64,000 bases of DNA, taken from assembly GCF_002797915.1 (NCBI RefSeq), contig NZ_PGTY01000001.1, positions 1,922,001 to 1,986,000 on the forward strand. The letters run 5' to 3'. The translations under genes were made by a program, and so were the position numbers. Of the stretch, positions 63,776-64,000 are shown in pieces (the stretch's first letter is position 1; every line of letters begins with the position of its first letter). The notes under the pieces were generated by a model, which saw only the letters and a program-made list of their open reading frames with translations, had not been told where the DNA came from and did not search any database. Source of the stretch: Yoonia maricola (GTDB lineage Bacteria > Pseudomonadota > Alphaproteobacteria > Rhodobacterales > Rhodobacteraceae).

Positions 63776-64000
63776 TTACCACGCGACCTGATTCCAACTT
63801 TGATCTAATGTCAGTCTTTGCTGGGCAATTGATCTGTTGATTGCCGACAAATGCTCGGCAACTACTTTGGATTGACCATGTGGATGGGCAAAACCTCTGA
63901 TCCGCATGATCAACGGGGGTTCCTGTTCGAACCACTCGGCGATGACGTGTGGGACTTCGAGTGCCCAAACGCTGACGAGCGTTGCACTACTATTAAACTT
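63776..64000 (-). CDS. Partial unknown reading frame running off the right edge
   Basis: 74 codons open from the window edge to a TAA at 63776-63778. It reads as plausible protein (SVWALEVPHVIAEWFEQEPP, then HPHGQSKVVAEHLSAINRSI) with balanced composition. It is the C-terminus of something whose start lies outside. It is not L30 or S5, the expected neighbours. A second frame is also open here, so the call is tentative. Confidence 0.3.
   Translation of the reverse strand, partial: KFNSSATLVSVWALEVPHVIAEWFEQEPPLIMRIRGFAHPHGQSKVVAEHLSAINRSIAQQRLTLDQSWNQVAW

Noticed and set aside
63771..63968. 65-codon minus-strand frame near the right edge
   Set aside because: Arg/Cys-rich composition; the overlapping frame ending at 63776 looks more protein-like, though neither is certain.
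1..64000. CRISPR arrays, prophage genes, rRNA, intact insertion sequences
   Set aside because: I saw no regularly spaced repeats, phage structural genes, rRNA stretches or transposase genes with terminal inverted repeats.

Overview
The window looks like chromosomal DNA of an alphaproteobacterium of the Rhodobacteraceae (roseobacter group). I base this on moderately GC-rich coding sequence, the BztABCD/AapJQMP-type amino-acid transporter, an ATP12-type F1 assembly chaperone, the YidC-MOSC-EngB-ArgB gene order, a form II CO-dehydrogenase cluster, and the ribosomal order L15-SecY-Adk-S13-S11-RpoA-L17. The genus cannot be fixed from the sequence alone.

Layout. 1-15.1 kb is mostly housekeeping and envelope genes: the 3' part of a BktB-type thiolase, aspartate dehydrogenase, YaaA, HspQ, an AEC carrier, a lytic-transglycosylase lipoprotein, LolA, a serine hydrolase, a PstS/OmpA fusion, a DUF3833-like lipoprotein, a beta-barrel protein, rpmH-rnpA-yidD, a TVP38 membrane protein with a flavin disulfide reductase, and an orphan sensor kinase. 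A tRNA-Arg(ACG) lies at 15.15 kb.

15.4-26.0 kb is the most unusual part: eight minus-strand genes, read in the order cytochrome P450, class I HMG-CoA reductase, UbiA prenyltransferase, PEP-synthase/rifampin-phosphotransferase-like dikinase, DUF3419 (BtaA-like) aminocarboxypropyl transferase, CTP-type polyprenol kinase, GNAT acyltransferase and an OleC-like adenylating enzyme. Six successive junctions are 4-base stop/start overlaps, and a perfect 17-base palindrome lies just upstream of the first gene. I do not recognise a described pathway with this gene set. It reads as an uncharacterised isoprenoid/lipid-type biosynthetic operon and is the best candidate here for a new system.

26.1-31.1 kb holds coxSLM (form II active-site loop AYRGAGR) and a GAF-Fis regulator. 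31.1-40.1 kb is a putrescine module: PotFGHI uptake, a GntR regulator, gamma-glutamylputrescine synthetase, a putrescine-type aminotransferase and a gamma-glutamylputrescine oxidase. 40.7-46.5 kb runs yidC, MOSC, engB, argB, a secreted protein, a ferredoxin-like protein and SixA. A membrane-anchored Ser/Thr kinase follows. 48.3-52.8 kb is aapJQMP. 53.0-57.1 kb is ATP12, a HAD phosphatase, RluC, CrcB and RarA. An orphan unknown gene sits at 57.3-58.0 kb. 58.1-63.4 kb is the distal spc/alpha ribosomal operon, ending in a clear terminator. Beyond rplO the expected rpmD/rpsE are absent; instead a partial unknown reading frame runs off the window.

I see no CRISPR array, intact insertion sequence, prophage or rRNA.
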